Assembly (NCBI RefSeq): GCF_018417595.1
Contig: NZ_CP070982.1
Location: 248,001 to 312,000 of the forward strand
Length of the DNA: 64,000 bases
DNA from: Pseudomonas entomophila
GTDB taxonomy: Bacteria > Pseudomonadota > Gammaproteobacteria > Pseudomonadales > Pseudomonadaceae
Reading direction: 5' to 3'
Shown: piece by piece, positions 62,885 through 64,000 of the stretch
Layout: each line of letters starts with the position of its first letter
Numbering within the stretch: the stretch's first letter is position 1
The notes under the pieces: generated by a model
What the model saw: only the letters and a program-made list of their open reading frames with translations
Database searches by the model: none
Told to the model about the DNA's origin: nothing
Program-made: the position numbers and the translations under genes

Positions 62885-64000
62885 TCATGCGCCGTTTGCC
62901 AGGCGGCCGATCAGCGCGTCACTGAGCCGCGCGGCCAGGGCATAGACCGACAACTGCGGGTTGGCGCCGATGCTGGTGGGGAACAGCGAGCCGTCGTGGA
63001 TCGACAGGTTCTCCAGCTGGTGATGCCGGCCCAGGCTGTCGCACACCGCCTGGCGCGGGTCTTCGCCCAGGGCGCAGCCGCCCATGACATGGGCGCTGCC
63101 CAGGCGCATGCGCAACAGCGCCAGGGGCAGGCCGTCGATCAGTGCCTTGGCCTGGCCCGGCGTCTCGACGTAGCGGGCGTCGCCATGCACCGGCAGCACC
63201 TTGCGGGCACCGGCGGCGAACTGGATCTGCGCCATGCTGTGCCAGGCCCGGCGCAGGCCGTCGCGCAGGTAGTCGGTGACGGGGTAGTCGAGCACCGGCG
63301 AGCCGTCGCCGCGCAGCTCCACCTGGCCGCCCGGGCTTTCGGGGTGGAAACCATCGCGCAGCAGCGCCAGCATCACGTGGGTGTGGGGCAGTTCGGCCAT
63401 GCGCAGGGCATTGTCCTGGCCGTGCCCGCCCAGCAGGGTGCTGGCCAGGGCCGGGTGCAGCGGGGGGACCTCGAGTTTGTAGCCGATCCGGCCGGCAACG
63501 CCGTCCTGCCATTGGAACTGGTCACTGTAGATCGACTGCGGCGCGCCGTAGTACGGGTCGATCTTGTCGGCGAATTGCGCGGCGCTGAAGTTGACCAGGT
63601 GCAGGAAAGTACGCTTGCCCAGGCGCTGGTGCGGGTCGGGTGCCTGCGAGCGCAGCAGCAGGGCCGGGCTGTTGATGCCGCCACCGGCCAGCACGTAGTG
63701 ACGGGCGCGCACGCGGACCTTTCGCCCCGTGGGCTGAACGCCTTTGGCATCCAGGGCTTGGCACTGCAGGTGGTCAATGCGTTGGTTATCGTGGCTGAAA
63801 CGCACGGCCCGGGCCAGATAGAGCAGTTCGCCGCCCTTTTCCAAGGTGGCGGGGATGCTGGTGACCAGCATCGATTGCTTGGCGTTGACCGGGCAGCCCA
63901 TGCCGCAGTAGCCCAGGTTCCAGCAACCGCGCACATTGCGCGGGATGACCGCCCAGCGATGGCCCAGCGCCTCGCAGCCCCGGCGCAGCACGTCGTTGTT
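62885..64000 (-). CDS. GMC-family FAD oxidoreductase, N-terminus cut by window edge
   Basis: The visible 371 residues are the C-terminal two thirds of a glucose-methanol-choline-type flavoprotein. Signature parts are CWNLGYCGMGCPVNAKQSML, the GMC signature region VLAGGGINSPALLLRS, SAHVMGGCALGEDP (active-site loop) and the C-terminal FAD-binding LFPTSIGANPQLSVYALAAR. The frame is open to the edge, so the start and the N-terminal FAD-binding GxGxxG are outside. The cysteine-rich NLGYCGMGCPVNAK stretch is typical of the long-chain alcohol/cholesterol-oxidase-like branch of GMC. Substrate unknown. Confidence 0.9.
   Translation of the reverse strand, partial: NNDVLRRGCEALGHRWAVIPRNVRGCWNLGYCGMGCPVNAKQSMLVTSIPATLEKGGELLYLARAVRFSHDNQRIDHLQCQALDAKGVQPTGRKVRVRARHYVLAGGGINSPALLLRSQAPDPHQRLGKRTFLHLVNFSAAQFADKIDPYYGAPQSIYSDQFQWQDGVAGRIGYKLEVPPLHPALASTLLGGHGQDNALRMAELPHTHVMLALLRDGFHPESPGGQVELRGDGSPVLDYPVTDYLRDGLRRAWHSMAQIQFAAGARKVLPVHGDARYVETPGQAKALIDGLPLALLRMRLGSAHVMGGCALGEDPRQAVCDSLGRHHQLENLSIHDGSLFPTSIGANPQLSVYALAARLSDALIGRLANGA

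Overview
The window is a stretch of a Pseudomonas chromosome, most likely from the P. putida/fluorescens side of the genus. Supporting evidence is the high G+C, the strong G/C third-position bias, at least nine paired REP (repetitive extragenic palindrome) elements of the Pseudomonas type, and gene content such as gshA-tex-ompR-envZ-rimBK-hslR-hslO-pckA, dctBD, aguA, an OprD-family porin and coaD-fdx-ggt-mutM-ilvD. Both ends cut a gene: gshA loses its C-terminus at the left edge, and a GMC oxidoreductase loses its N-terminus at the right edge.

Layout. 1-12.5 kb is housekeeping: glutathione synthesis, Tex, the OmpR/EnvZ pair with a perfect hairpin between the two genes, RimK/RimB, Hsp15 and Hsp33 with a lipid A phosphotransferase-like gene between them, and PEP carboxykinase. 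12.5-18.8 kb is more accessory: an orphan LuxR-type response regulator beside an orphan CheR, a glycine-zipper envelope protein, an FdhF/YdeP-type molybdoenzyme with its FdhD sulfurtransferase, and a BON-LysM protein. 18.9-28.2 kb holds nucleotide hydrolases (yrfG, nudE, cysQ) and then a leftward, tightly overlapping series rfbB-A-C-D-dctB-dctD-thioesterase. This joins dTDP-rhamnose synthesis to the C4-dicarboxylate two-component system with no obvious terminator between them.

28.7-39.1 kb is catabolism and transport: a three-domain kinase/M23-like/aminotransferase fusion, agmatine deiminase behind a palindromic operator-like site, a TonB receptor with a possible Fur box, a porin and an FMN-binding glutamate synthase-like enzyme. 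39.5-44 kb is a 2-aminoethylphosphonate-type ABC importer followed by a PhnZ-like HD oxygenase. 44-50.6 kb holds an unknown protein, a GTPase/membrane-protein pair, dihydrofolate reductase, a TcyP-type cystine transporter and a phosphorylcholine phosphatase.

The clearest foreign island is 50.7-53.04 kb. Three low-G+C, translationally coupled genes sit between the phosphatase and ilvD: two different DarT-like DNA ADP-ribosyltransferases in tandem, then a DarG antitoxin. DarTG is a known toxin-antitoxin and anti-phage system. An operon with two divergent DarT-type toxins and one DarG is the best candidate here for something not yet described. The window ends with ilvD, a DUF4153 membrane protein, rlmI, an HDOD protein, mutM, ggt, ferredoxin, coaD and the GMC oxidoreductase. 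I saw no rRNA, tRNA, CRISPR array, IS element or prophage.
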